Assembly: GCA_963732335.1 (NCBI GenBank)
Contig: CAVSZO010000006.1
Span: 62,001-126,000, forward strand
Direction of reading: 5' to 3'
Origin: Desertimonas sp963732335
Lineage (GTDB): Bacteria; Actinomycetota; Acidimicrobiia; Acidimicrobiales; Ilumatobacteraceae
Length of the DNA stretch: 64,000 bases
The notes beneath the pieces were generated by a model. It searched no databases, was not told where the DNA came from, and saw only the letters and a list, made by a program, of their open reading frames with translations. A program made the position numbers and the translations under genes. Shown here piece after piece: positions 25,331-34,116 of this stretch; within the stretch, counting starts at the first letter, position 1; every line of letters starts with the position of its first letter.

Positions 25331-25359
25331 TTGCAAAAGTTAGCACTCCGCGATATGTT
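25331..25359 (+). promoter_or_regulatory. candidate leaderless promoter
   Basis: TTGCAA (25331-25336) and TATGTT (25354-25359) are spaced 17 bases apart. The -10 box ends six bases before the ATG at 25366, so the transcript would start at the start codon. A TTGACA at 25276 may belong to another promoter. Confidence 0.45.
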
Positions 25360-25365
25360 GTTCAC

Positions 25366-25635
25366 ATGCCTACCATTGACTTCCCCACCATCGACCTGAC
25401 CAAGATCAAGCTTCCCTTCGACCTGCCGTTCGATCTCCCCCGCATCGACCTGCCGTCGATCAACGTCCCGACCGTCGATCTCGGCGACGTCGACGTGCCC
25501 AGCGCCGAGCAGATCATTGAGTGGTTCCGCGACGCGGTGTTCGCCGGGACGGGCCTCGTCGCCCTCACCGCCGAGCGCGTTGCCGACGTTCAGAAGACCG
25601 TCGTCGAGCTCGTCAGGAACCAGCTCAACCGCTGA
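25366..25635 (+). CDS. small acidic protein with proline-aspartate IDLPxI repeats
   Basis: 89 residues from ATG 25366. The first half is built from repeated triads: MPTIDFPTIDL, IKLPFDLPFDLPRIDLP, SINVPTVDLGDVDVP. A predicted amphipathic helix follows (AEQIIEWFRDAVFAGTGLVA ... VADVQKTVVELVRNQ). The helix resembles the one in phasin-like and HbhA-like surface proteins, but no family can be named with confidence. The gene has its own leaderless-type promoter and a strong terminator, so it is a single-gene unit, and its low-GC upstream stands out. Codon use is strongly biased to the preferred GC-rich set, which hints at high expression. Confidence 0.75.
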   Translation: MPTIDFPTIDLTKIKLPFDLPFDLPRIDLPSINVPTVDLGDVDVPSAEQIIEWFRDAVFAGTGLVALTAERVADVQKTVVELVRNQLNR

Positions 25636-25655
25636 ACAACCGTTCACCTCAGGCA

Positions 25656-25684
25656 GGGCGGCGCCGATCTCGGCGCCGCCCTTT
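25656..25684 (+). terminator. rho-independent terminator
   Basis: A 12-base-pair stem (GGGCGGCGCCGA / TCGGCGCCGCCC) with a two-base loop is followed by TTT. It lies 20 bases after the stop of the IDLPxI protein. Confidence 0.85.
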
Positions 25685-25716
25685 CTGCATTCGGGCGTCG
25701 GTAGTCTCTGCAAGCC

Positions 25717-27057
25717 GTGTCCGAAGCCAAGCCCGTCTCGAGAGCCGCCGCGCTGCGGGCTTCGTTCCCGGAGGGCACGATTCCCGTCGCCGCCGCCCTG
25801 CTCATCGCCGGCGTGGCGACCTATCTGTTCTTTCAGATCGGCACCAACGCCGTTGGCGGCGCCGAAAACTTCACCCCGCTGTCGTCGCTGTGGTTCGCCA
25901 CGTTCGCCCTCGCCCCTGGCTTCTTCCTTCCTCTCGAGCAGGAGCTCGGCCGCGGCCTCGGCCAACGCCGTGCCCTCGGCGAAGGAGGGCGGCCGGTCGT
26001 CGCCAAGGTCGCCCGCCTCGGCTTCCTGCTCGGCGGCCTCGTCGCCCTGGCGATCATCTGTCTCAGCCCGCTGATCACGAGCGCCTACTTCGACGGCGAC
26101 TGGGTGATGCTGGTCGCCCTCGTCGTGGCCTTCTGCGCCTACGCACCTGCCCACATCGCCCGCGGCATCTGCTCCGGAAGCGGTCGCTTCCAGTCCTACG
26201 CCGTCGTCATCGGCTCCGACGGCGTGGTTCGCGTCACCGTCTGCATCCTGTTTGCGCTGATCGGAATCTCAGCGGTCGGGCCGTACGCCTTCCTCATCGC
26301 CTTGTCGCCCCTGGTCGGTATCGCGTTCGTGGCGTCGAAGGGGCAACTCGTCACGTACGACGGGCCCGAAGCGACGTGGAAGGAGGTCACCCCCAACCTC
26401 GGATGGCTGTTGCTCGGCTCCGTCTGCGCCGCCGGCCTGCTCAACGCCGGCCCGGTGCTCGTCAACATCCTGTCCGAGGACACCCCAGCCGCCGAGGAGG
26501 CGGTCACCGAGTTCGGCTACGGCGTGCTCCTCGCCCGCATCCCGCTGTTCATGTTCCAAGCTGTGCAGGCGGCGCTGCTGCCCCGCCTCAGCCGGCTCGC
26601 CGCGTCTGGCAACTTCGCCGAGTTCCGCAACGGGCTGCGCCGCCTGCTCGTGCTCGTCATCGCCGTCGGGGTCGTCGGCAGCCTCGGCGCTCTGGCGATC
26701 GGACCGTTCGTGCTGGAGAGGGTGTACGACGCCGAACTCGACGGGCCAACGCTGGCGATCCTCGCCGCAGGGAGCGGGTGCTACATGGTTGCCCTCGCCC
26801 TGGCCCAAGCGGTCATCGCCCTCAAGGGCCACTCGCTGGTTGCGCTGGGCTGGGTCACCGGCGCCGTCGCCCTGGCGCTCGGCGTGTGGTTGGGCAGCGA
26901 CGACGTGTTCCGCCGTGTCGAGATCGGCGTGCTCGCCTCGTCGATCGCGGCGATGACGTTCTTCGCCTTCGCCCTGCGCTACAAGCTGGCCTCCGGAGCC
27001 CGCCCCGACGACGCGTCCGTCCTGGAGGCCCTGACCGACATGCCAATGGAGACCTGA
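25717..27057 (+). CDS. polysaccharide flippase-like membrane protein (MOP/MATE-type)
   Basis: 446 residues, intact, from GTG 25717 (VSEAKPVSRAAALRASFPEG). Twelve or so membrane helices are visible, with polar turns such as QELGRGLGQRRALGEGGRPV and a GRF/QSY segment typical of Wzx-like lipid-linked oligosaccharide flippases. This class moves undecaprenyl- or decaprenyl-linked repeat units across the membrane. Its place beside the fucose, rhamnose and glycosyltransferase genes supports an export role. A TAGTCT box at 25702-25707 could be a -10 element close to the start. It converges on gmd, separated by a hairpin repeat. Confidence 0.8.
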   Translation: MSEAKPVSRAAALRASFPEGTIPVAAALLIAGVATYLFFQIGTNAVGGAENFTPLSSLWFATFALAPGFFLPLEQELGRGLGQRRALGEGGRPVVAKVARLGFLLGGLVALAIICLSPLITSAYFDGDWVMLVALVVAFCAYAPAHIARGICSGSGRFQSYAVVIGSDGVVRVTVCILFALIGISAVGPYAFLIALSPLVGIAFVASKGQLVTYDGPEATWKEVTPNLGWLLLGSVCAAGLLNAGPVLVNILSEDTPAAEEAVTEFGYGVLLARIPLFMFQAVQAALLPRLSRLAASGNFAEFRNGLRRLLVLVIAVGVVGSLGALAIGPFVLERVYDAELDGPTLAILAAGSGCYMVALALAQAVIALKGHSLVALGWVTGAVALALGVWLGSDDVFRRVEIGVLASSIAAMTFFAFALRYKLASGARPDDASVLEALTDMPMET

Positions 27058-27059
27058 CG

Positions 27060-27113
27060 ACGACCGATGGGTGCCAGGGGGACGGAAGCGTCCCCTAAAC
27101 ACCCATCGGTCGT
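27060..27113. repeat. palindromic repeat, family 1, copy B (likely two-way terminator)
   Basis: Perfect 14-base arms ACGACCGATGGGTG / CACCCATCGGTCGT enclose a second stem GGGGAC / GTCCCC-like. It begins three bases after the flippase stop and ends at the gmd stop, filling the gap between two convergent genes. Confidence 0.8.
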
Positions 27114-28153
27114 TACGGCAACTCGATGTTGGCCTTCGTGGCCTCGGCTGTGGAGGTCGCTGGCGACCATCATCTTGACGAGGGTGGCGAAGTCGACCTC
27201 GGGTTGCCAGCCGAGCTTGTTTCTGGCTTTGGTGGCGTCGCCGATCAGCAGGTCGACCTCGGCCGGACGGAAGAACTTGGCGTCCTGGCGCACGAAGCGC
27301 TGCCAATCGTCGATGCCGACCTCGGCAAAGGCTCGCTCGACGACCTCGCCCACCGTGTGCGCTCTCGCCGGTGGCCACGACGTAGTCGTCGGGCTCGTCC
27401 TGCTGCAACATCAGCCACATCGCCCGCACGTAATCCCCGGCGTACCCCCAGTCCCGTTTGGTGTCGAGCGTGCCCATCACCAACTCGTGCTGCAACCCGA
27501 GGCGGATCCGCGCCGCCGCATTGGTCACCTTGCGAGTCACGAACTCGATCCCCCGACGTGGCCCCTCGTGGTTGAACAGGATCCCCGAACAGGCGAACAG
27601 CCCGTAGCTCTCCCGATAGTTCACGGTGATGTCGTGGCCGAACACCTTGGCGCAGCCATACGGCGAACGCGGATGGAACGGCGTCATCTCGTTCTGCGGC
27701 GTCTCACGCACCTTGCCGAACATCTCCGACGACGACGCCTGATAGAAGCGGATCGGGTTGTTCTGCGTCCCCCCGACCATGCGGATCGCCTCGAGCATCC
27801 GCAACACCCCCAACCCCGACGTGTTCGCCGTCAACTCGGCCTGCGAGAAGCTCAACGCGACGAACGAGATCGCCCCCAGGTTGTACACCTCGTCGGGCTG
27901 GGACAGCTCCAACGCCGCCACCAACGACGGCAGATCAGCGAGATCACCAGGCACCAGCTCGACGAACGGCATCTCCTCGACGACCTGCAGCCGCCTTCGG
28001 GTTGTTCTGCCCCTTCACCATCCCATACACGTCATACCCACGATCGTGCAAGAACTCGGCCAGATGACGGCCATCCTGACCAGTGATCCCGGTGATGAAC
28101 GCTCGCGGCACGAACGGCGAGTCTACGGACGCAGGGTCATTGCGCTCTGCCAA
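27113..28153 (-). CDS. gmd: GDP-mannose 4,6-dehydratase (frameshifted)
   Basis: About 345 residues when repaired near 27990, 27360 and 27165. It converts GDP-mannose to GDP-4-keto-6-deoxymannose, the first step to GDP-fucose. The NADP site is ITGITGQDGRHLAEFL and the substrate-typical VYGMVKGQNNPK follows. SPYGCAKVFGHDITVNYRES holds the catalytic YxxxK equivalent, and LFNHEGPRRGIEFVTRKVT is diagnostic of Gmd. The natural C-terminus is probably TSTAEATKANIELP in the frame ending at 27113. Start ATG 28153 overlaps the upstream GT2 gene; GTG 28111 is an alternative. The partner fcl is at 36605-37573. Confidence 0.9.
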
Positions 28154-29142
28154 GCAGGCGGCCGCGCAGCACCTTCATGCCCGGTGGCAGCCCCGGCCAC
28201 AGCAGTTGGCGGATGCTCGCCGCGTCGACGCGGCGGGATCGCTGGATCGCCCTTCGCCGCCGGAGCCCGCGGACCACGAGACCGACCGACTCCACCACGC
28301 CGCGCAACGCCGGCGATCCCTCGCCCCGGCGGAACTGGTGCAGCACCATCAGCGAGTACACCAGCACGAATCGCGGCAAGACCGACGGCAACAATCGTGC
28401 CGGCACGTTCTTCACCAGCAGCAACGGCAGATTGCGGAAGAACTGCCTGGTGGCGAACCCCGACATCGTCCGGCTCGTCGCGCCCTGGTCGTGATACGCA
28501 ACGGCGTCGGCGCAGTAGTGGACGCGGTGTCCGGCAAGCCGGGCGCGGAAGCTGAGGTCGACGTCCTCGAAGTAGGCGAAGAACTCCTCGTCGAACAGGC
28601 CGATGTCGGCAAACAGGGCGGTGCGGAACAGGCTCGCTCCACCGCTGGCTGCGAACACGTCGCCAGACCCCCGCACAGGCTCGGCCGGCTGATCGCGGTC
28701 GCGCGGGAACGCCAAGCCCCACACGGAGTAGAAGTCCCCGGTGCTGTCAACCGTCTGTCCGTCGCGCATCAGCAGACGGCCGGTGGCGATCGCCACGCCG
28801 GGGTCGGCATCGAGGACGGCAACCAGTGACGACAGCCACCCTGCATCGGCAACGGCGTCGTTGTTGAACAGGGCCACGGCGTGCGCCGCCGAATCGAGGG
28901 CGTGGCGGATGCCTCGGTTGACCCCACCGGCGAACCCGAGATTGACGTCGTTGCGACAGGACGGTCAGGGGCACCGGGGCGATCTCCCGAGCAAGCGAGT
29001 CGAGCACTGCCAACGAGTCGTCGACCGAACCGTTGTCGACGACGACGATCTCGAAGTCGTCGCGATCCTGGGCGGCGAGCGAGCGGATGCACGGACCCAG
29101 CCGAGCAGCCCCGTTCCAGTTCGGGACGACGATCGGAATCAC
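28137..29142 (-). CDS. GT2 family glycosyltransferase (frameshifted)
   Basis: About 334 residues when repaired near 28957. The GT-A fold shows MIPIVVPNWNGAARLGPCIR at the start, FEIVVVDNGSVDDSLAV, the DxD-like ALFNNDAVADAGWL, and the acceptor-site FFAYFEDVDLSFRARLAG. This pattern is typical of rhamnosyl- or galactofuranosyl-type family 2 transferases. A C-terminal basic and hydrophobic stretch may bind the membrane. It overlaps the upstream GT2 by 4 bases and the gmd start by 17 bases, so the three form one operon. Confidence 0.85.
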
Positions 29143-29984
29143 CGTCGCCAGCCCTTACGCCAGCCCCGCCACGCCGCGGCCCACAGCTCGAGCCGACGTT
29201 GTCGCAGTGCCGTGAACGCGTAGTAACCGAGCATCGGCAGCGTCGTCAGCCACGGCATCGGCGAGTGGCTGCGCATGTACAGCACGAGTCCGGCAGCGTG
29301 TTCCTCGAAGCGCTTCGGGGCAAGCGGCTCGAGCGTGCCGCCCCAGCGATGCCAGACCCGCGAGCCCTCGGCGACATCAAGGCGCCAGCCGCCGGCGACC
29401 AACCGTGTGCACAGGTCGACGTCCTCCCACGTGAAGAAGTAGCGGGGGTCGAACAGGCCGACCTGACGAAGCGCACTGCCTCTCAACAGCACGGACGCGG
29501 CGGTCAGGTAATCCACCCGATCGCCGTCGCCGTGGGCGTCCCGGGTGCGGCCGCTCCACCGGCCGACCGCGCCACCGCCCCAGGTCAGAACGCGCTCGGG
29601 CGACGGCCAGGTCGTAGAGCACCGAACCAACTGCTCCGACGCCGAGGATCGGCGTCGGCGACGGCGAGCAGCTCGCGTGACGCAGCCGGCTCGACCACCG
29701 TGTCGTTGTTCAGCACCCAGACGAACTCGGCACCGTCGTCGAGCAACCGCTCGATGGCGGTGTTGTTGCCCGCGGCGAAGCCGACGTTCGTCTCGTTGAC
29801 GATCAACTCGATACCCGGCACCGCGGCGAGCCGCTCCGCTGACCCGTCGCCAGATCCGTTGTCGACGACAAACACGCGCGCCGGGACCTCGAGCTCGGCG
29901 AGCGACTCGCAGACAGGCGATCGTGTCGGCAGCGCCCCGGTAATTGAGCACGACGACGCCGACGCGAGGGTGCCCTGGCGACAT
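29139..29984 (-). CDS. GT2 family glycosyltransferase (two frameshifts)
   Basis: About 281 residues when repaired near 29915 and 29640. MSPGHPRVGVVVLNYRGAAD starts the protein. VFVVDNGSGDGSAERLAAVP, the DxD-like FVWVLNNDTVVEPAA, and YFFTWEDVDLCTRLVAGGWR mark a GT2 enzyme of the WbbL type. The C-terminus carries an amphipathic stretch (TTLPMLGYYAFTALRQRRLE). It is the first gene of the minus-strand operon GT2-GT2-gmd and its start lies 35 bases from that of cofD on the other strand. The sugar donor is unknown; rhamnose or fucose is plausible given the neighbours. Confidence 0.85.
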   Translation of the reverse strand: MSPGHPRVGVVVLNYRGAADTIACLRVARRARGPGARVCRRQRIWRRVSGAARRGAGYRVDRQRDERRLRRGQQHRHRAVARRRCRVRLGAEQRHGGRAGCVTRAARRRRRRSSASEQLVRCSTTWPSPERVLTWGGGAVGRWSGRTRDAHGDGDRVDYLTAASVLLRGSALRQVGLFDPRYFFTWEDVDLCTRLVAGGWRLDVAEGSRVWHRWGGTLEPLAPKRFEEHAAGLVLYMRSHSPMPWLTTLPMLGYYAFTALRQRRLELWAAAWRGWRKGWRR

Positions 29985-30018
29985 GCAAGGCGAACCTATC
30001 GCCCGCTTGACTGGCGTG

Positions 30019-30982
30019 ATGGAGCCAGAGGTCACGGTGTTGTGCGGCGGGGTCGGCGCAGCCCGCTTCCTGGTGGGCGCCGTCCAGGTGGTCGAGCCAT
30101 CGTCGATCGCGGCGGTGGTCAACACCGCCGATGACGCCGTGATCAACGGACTCGCCATCTCCCCCGACCTCGACACCGTCATCTACACGCTCGCCGGGGC
30201 GATCGACCCGCTGCGCGGGTGGGGCCTCAGCAGGCGAGACGTGGAACGCGATGGATGCCCTCGAGCGCTACACGGCAGTCCGACCAGCGACGTCCGAGGC
30301 GGCGATCACGTGGTTCCGCCTCGGCGACCGCGACCTCGCGACACACCTGTACCGCACGGCTCGCCGGGCTGAGGGAGCGACGCTGACGGAGATCACGGCT
30401 GAAATCGCCGCGGCATGGAACGTCGGTGTCGTCGTGCTGCCGATGACCGACGGCGAGGTGTCGACCCACCTGATGCTCGCCGACGGATCGGACCTCGCGT
30501 TCCAGGACTACTTTGTCCGCCTCCGCCACGACGTCGAGGTCGGTGCCGTGCACATCGAGACGGCTGGAGCACGTCCGACGGCAGCTGTCCTGGCGGCGAT
30601 CGACGACGCCGAGACCGTCGTCATCGCCCCGTCCAACCCGCTTGTGTCGATCCAGCCGGTGCGTGCCCTGCCCGGAATCGACGAGTCGTTGGCGCGGCGC
30701 CGCGACTCGGTCGTTGCCGTGTCGCCGATCGTCGGTGGCAAGGCGCTGAAGGGTCCCGCCGACCGACTGCTCCGGGAGCTTGGTCACGAGCCGAGCGTTG
30801 TCGGCGTCGCTCGGCTGTACGCGCCGGTCGCTGCCGCGCTCGTGATCGACACGGCCGATACCGGGCTTGCCAAGGCGGTCGAAGCGGCCGGCATGCGCGC
30901 CGTGATCGCCCCGTCCGTGATGTCCACACCGGAGGCGGCCGCCGAGCTCGCTCGGGCGACGCTCGCCGCCACCAGGAGGTGA
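30019..30982 (+). CDS. cofD: 2-phospho-L-lactate transferase (F420 biosynthesis, FbiA/CofD; frameshifted)
   Basis: About 320 residues when repaired at about 30245, where one extra A breaks GWGLSGETWNAM. It joins the lactyl- or PEP-derived phospho group from the GDP-activated donor to Fo to form F420-0 or its dehydro form. The family signature VLCGGVGAARFLVGAV opens the protein and VNTADDAVINGLAISPDLD carries the conserved TADD loop. IAPSNPLVSIQPVRALPGI and VSPIVGGKALKGPAD complete the match. No fbiB/cofE gene follows; the next gene is convergent. In mycobacteria fbiA lies next to manC-like and glycosyltransferase genes, as here. Confidence 0.92.
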
Positions 30983-30989
30983 TCCGAGT

Positions 30990-31050
30990 GCTACGTGTCC
31001 GACAGGTGCGCGCGTGGCACTCCGATGCCGGCAAACACTCGGATCGGGTC
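30990..31050. repeat. hairpin repeat, family 2, copy C (inverted)
   Basis: Read on the minus strand it contains CATCGGAGTGCCACGCGC, identical over 18 bases to the repeat at 7480. Arms GAGTGCTACG / CGTGGCACTC form an imperfect hairpin. It lies between the convergent ends of cofD and the epimerase gene. Confidence 0.65.
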
Positions 31051-31053
31051 GGG

Positions 31054-31975
31054 CTAGGTGGCCGTCGCTGAGCGCGCCGAGACCGTCGGCGAGGGTCGTC
31101 CACGGCGCCCAACCGAGATGGATCCGGGCACGCACTGGCGACACGCAGAATCGACCCAACTCTCCGGGTCGCTCGGCGATGAACGACGGCGGGGCCGCGC
31201 CGCCGATCATCGACACGAGCTCACGCAGCGAGGTTTGCACGCCGGTGCCGACGTTGATCACCAGCCCACTGCCGCGCTGCCGTGTCCGCGCCAGCGCGTC
31301 GACGACGTCGTCGACTTGAACGAAGTCGCGGGTCTGGCGCCCGTCGCCGGTGAGCCGCGCCGGCTCGCCGTTCGCCGCGGCGTCGAGCAGCCGGGCAACG
31401 GCGCCCCGTTGGGGCAGCTGGCGCGGTCCGTACACCGTCGACGCGGCCAGCGCCGTGAACTCGATGCCGTGGTCCTGGCGGTACGTCGTCAACAGCTCGA
31501 CGATCGCCTTGGCGACGACGCCGCGCACACCACGCGGCGTGATCTCGCCCTCCTTGGCCGGCAGTTGGCGCGCCGACGGCATCCCGTACAGCACCGTTGC
31601 GGGGAGGACCACGATGACCTTCTCGACTGATGCCGCCCGGCAGGCGTCGAGGACCCCGACCATCGACGTGAACGAGTTGCCAAGATCGACGACCGACGAC
31701 GTGGCGGGGACCAGCAGGGCGAGGTGGACGACGTGACGTGGGCGTCGCAGGGTGATCAGCGTGGCGAGGTCCGGCGACATGGCGTCGAGCGTGTGGATGT
31801 GCAGTTCGCCTCCACTTCGTGGCGCAGACGCCCTGGCCTCGGCAAGGTTGGCGAGGGAACCCGTCGAGAGGTCGTCGACCACCTCGACGGCGGCCCGCTC
31901 GGCGACGAGCCGATCGACGAGGTGCGAGCCGATGAAACCGGCCCCTCCGATGACGAGGACGTCAGTCGGCCGACG
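31054..31975 (-). CDS. NAD-dependent epimerase/dehydratase family protein lacking the catalytic Tyr
   Basis: About 305 residues. The Rossmann motif VLVIGGAGFIGSHLVDRLVA and the DDLSTG loop mark the extended SDR (GalE-like) fold, and ALAASTVYGPRQ is the usual late motif. The region that normally holds YxxxK reads PRGVRGVVAKAIVEL, so the Lys is kept but the Tyr is not. The enzyme may therefore be altered or a binding protein. The start codon is not clear: the frame is open back to the stop of the upstream gene at 32012 without a good ATG or GTG. A frameshift near 31075 probably precedes the TAG at 31054. Confidence 0.65.
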
Positions 31976-32011
31976 CTCGCCCGCTCGGCGGGTCGGCCGG
32001 CCGCTCGAGCG

Positions 32012-33028
32012 TCAGCTGGGAGCCGGGAGTCGCTCATCCGTGACCTGCTGCCCCGGGCGGATCTCGGCCGCGACACCGACAACTGCATCGCGCAGCTGCG
32101 CCCGATCGGCGACACGGCCCATCACCACGGAGTCCTGCACGACGACATCATCGCCGATGCGAGACCCAGCCAGCAGAACCGACCTCGTGACCACCGACCG
32201 CGATCCGATCTCGACGTCGGCGGCGACGACGCTGCCGGAGAGCAGGGCGTCAATGGCGACAACGGCGTCAGGGTCGACTCCGTTGCCGCCGCTGACCGGA
32301 TGGGTCAACGTCGTGTCATAGCGCCCCGCCAGTCGGTCGAGATTCGCCTGGAGGAGCAGTTCGGGGCGGCCCACGTCGATCCAGTAGTCGTCCGTCGCCA
32401 TCCCGAACAGCGTCCCGCGAGTGGCAAGCTCCGGGAACGTCACGCGCTCCACGTTGACGGGAACGTCGGGTCGAATGGCGTCGAGCACGCTCGGCTCCAT
32501 CACATAGGTCCCGGCATTGATCAGATTGCTGTCGGTTGATGCCGGGCGCCGGCTTCTCCAGGAAGCGACGGACGCGGCCGTCATCGTCGACCTCGACGAC
32601 ACCGAACGCCGAAGGATCGGCGACCGGAGTCAGGTGAATCGTCGCCTCGGCGCCGGTGCGTCGGTGTTCGGCGACAAGGGCGGCGATGTCGAGGTCGCTG
32701 ACCACGTCGCCGTTGAGCGCCAGGAACGTGCCATCGACCCCGGCGAACTCGGCAGCGAAGCGGATCGCTCCGGCGGTGTCGAGCGGCTCCGGCTCGACGG
32801 CGTAGCGCAGCTCGACCGCGCCGCATCGCCCGTCGGGAAAGGCGGCGCGGAAGGGGTCCGGGAGGAACCCGAGGGCCAGCGTGACCGTGGTGACGTCGCT
32901 ACGTTCGAGGCGGCGGACGAGGCGGGTGATGATCGGCTCGTTGCCGATCGTCAGCATCGACTTGGGCACCTGTCGGTCAGTGGCCTGAGCCGGGTGCCGA
33001 AGCCCCCGACGAGGACGATGGCGTGCAC
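32012..33028 (-). CDS. mannose-1-phosphate guanylyltransferase-like sugar nucleotidyltransferase (frameshifted)
   Basis: About 338 residues when repaired near 32970 and 32535. The start is GTG 33028 and the nucleotide-binding loop reads VHAIVLVGGFGTRLRPLTD. PKSMLTIGNEPII, FLALNGDVVSDLDI (metal Asp) and FLEKPAPGIN are the family signatures. WIDVGRPELLLQANLDRLAG leads into a left-handed beta-helix tail (SGSVVAADVEIGSRSVVTRS). The order with cofD and manB matches the mycobacterial manC-like gene Rv3264c, so GDP-mannose synthesis is the best guess; a glucose-1-phosphate substrate cannot be excluded. Confidence 0.8.
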
Positions 33029-33034
33029 CGTCCC

Positions 33035-33925
33035 CTAGCCCTCGGTGGTGACGGTGCTCGCTGTCGTCGCCTCGGTGGTCGACTCCGGCTCGCTGCTACC
33101 GGTCGGCTCGCTGCTACCGGTCGGCTCAGTGCTTCCAGTCGGTTCGCTGGTGGCTGACTCCGAGGCGGGAACCGTCTCGCCGGGTGCGGGCGGCGGCGTG
33201 TCGAGGGCGCCGAGCTCCTCGAGGTTTGCTGCCGACGGCGGCATCTCGACGTCGACGTCGTCGGGGACGAAGGCGATCGTGATCGCCATGCCGTTCTTGT
33301 CGAACGGGATGTCGCCGAAGCTGCTCGTGTACACCTGGCTCGAGCCGGGGTCGCGGGCGTCCTCCCACACGACCACCGTGACGCGGGCATCTTCGCCGTC
33401 GCACTGCGTCTCGCCCTCCTCGTAGGTGAGCGGGAAGTCCTCCGGCGGTGTGCTGCCGTCGACCGTGAAACCACCTTCGGGAAGTTCCAGCTTGGTGTCC
33501 GAGATCTCGACGCCGTAGTTGTCGAAGAACACTTCGAGCTGGGCGTTGTTGCCGGTTGCGCGCGATCCCGTGGGGTGCCAGTGGATGACCCCGTCGTCGT
33601 GGCTGTGCACGCCGCTGGTGACGTAGGCCTCGGTGCCGACGAGGTTGCCCGCCGCGTCGACCTCCTCGATGTTGCCGGTGAGCTCGACGTTCGGCGACTC
33701 GGTGCACAGCTGGAACCCGTAGGCGCCATGCCAGTGGTCGGTCGCGAACGGCGCCACGTTCTCCGGTCGGGACGCACGGGCGTAGACGACCAACCCCAGT
33801 CCGACGACCAGAACGATCGCCACGACCAGGGGGAACAGCGTGCCGCCTTGGAAGCGAACGCGCCGGCCCTTGCCCTTCTGGGCGAGGCGGGCGGCCTTCT
33901 TGGTCGACGAGGATGATGGAGCCAC
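33035..33925 (-). CDS. membrane-anchored extracytoplasmic protein with a His-rich face
   Basis: 296 residues, intact. A basic N-terminus (KKAARLAQKGKGRRVRFQGG) and one helix (TLFPLVVAIVLVVGLGLVVY) anchor a domain of about 190 residues. A Ser/Thr/Glu/Pro tail with SEPTGS repeats follows. The domain holds ATDHWHGAYGFQLC near its start and GVHSHDDGVIHWHP in the middle, six histidines that could form a metal site. No known family is recognised, though similar single-copy proteins occur in acidimicrobial genomes. It begins 7 bases before the guanylyltransferase-like gene on the same strand and is probably cotranscribed with it. Confidence 0.7.
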   Translation of the reverse strand: MAPSSSSTKKAARLAQKGKGRRVRFQGGTLFPLVVAIVLVVGLGLVVYARASRPENVAPFATDHWHGAYGFQLCTESPNVELTGNIEEVDAAGNLVGTEAYVTSGVHSHDDGVIHWHPTGSRATGNNAQLEVFFDNYGVEISDTKLELPEGGFTVDGSTPPEDFPLTYEEGETQCDGEDARVTVVVWEDARDPGSSQVYTSSFGDIPFDKNGMAITIAFVPDDVDVEMPPSAANLEELGALDTPPPAPGETVPASESATSEPTGSTEPTGSSEPTGSSEPESTTEATTASTVTTEG

Positions 33926-33944
33926 GGGGGCCGAATGCTATCGG

Positions 33945-34075
33945 CCTCACTCGCTTCGCTCGCTGCGCTCGCTCGCTCCGTTCGGCCGAGTTTTCTGGAG
34001 GAGCGGCCTGCGGCCGCACCCAGCTACTGCTGGTCGACCGGCGGAGCCGGATCGACCAGCGGCCGGGGGCTCCGG
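33945..34075 (+). repeat. long intergenic repeat, family 4, copy B
   Basis: It carries the blocks CTCGCTTCGCTCGCTGCG, TTCGGCCGAG, GCGGCCTGCGGCCGCAC and AGCCGGATCGACCAGC in the same order and spacing as the copy at 20226-20385. The palindrome GGTCGACC...GGATCGACC could fold. It separates the GT4 gene from the His-rich protein. Confidence 0.75.
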
Positions 34076-34116
34076 CAGGAGCCTCTGCCCCCGACCCCGC
34101 CGGACGGTCGCGCCCG

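Noticed and set aside
25340..25348. TTAGCACTC, half of a CIRCE heat-shock operator
   Set aside because: The inverted half GAGTGCTAA is absent at the required spacing.
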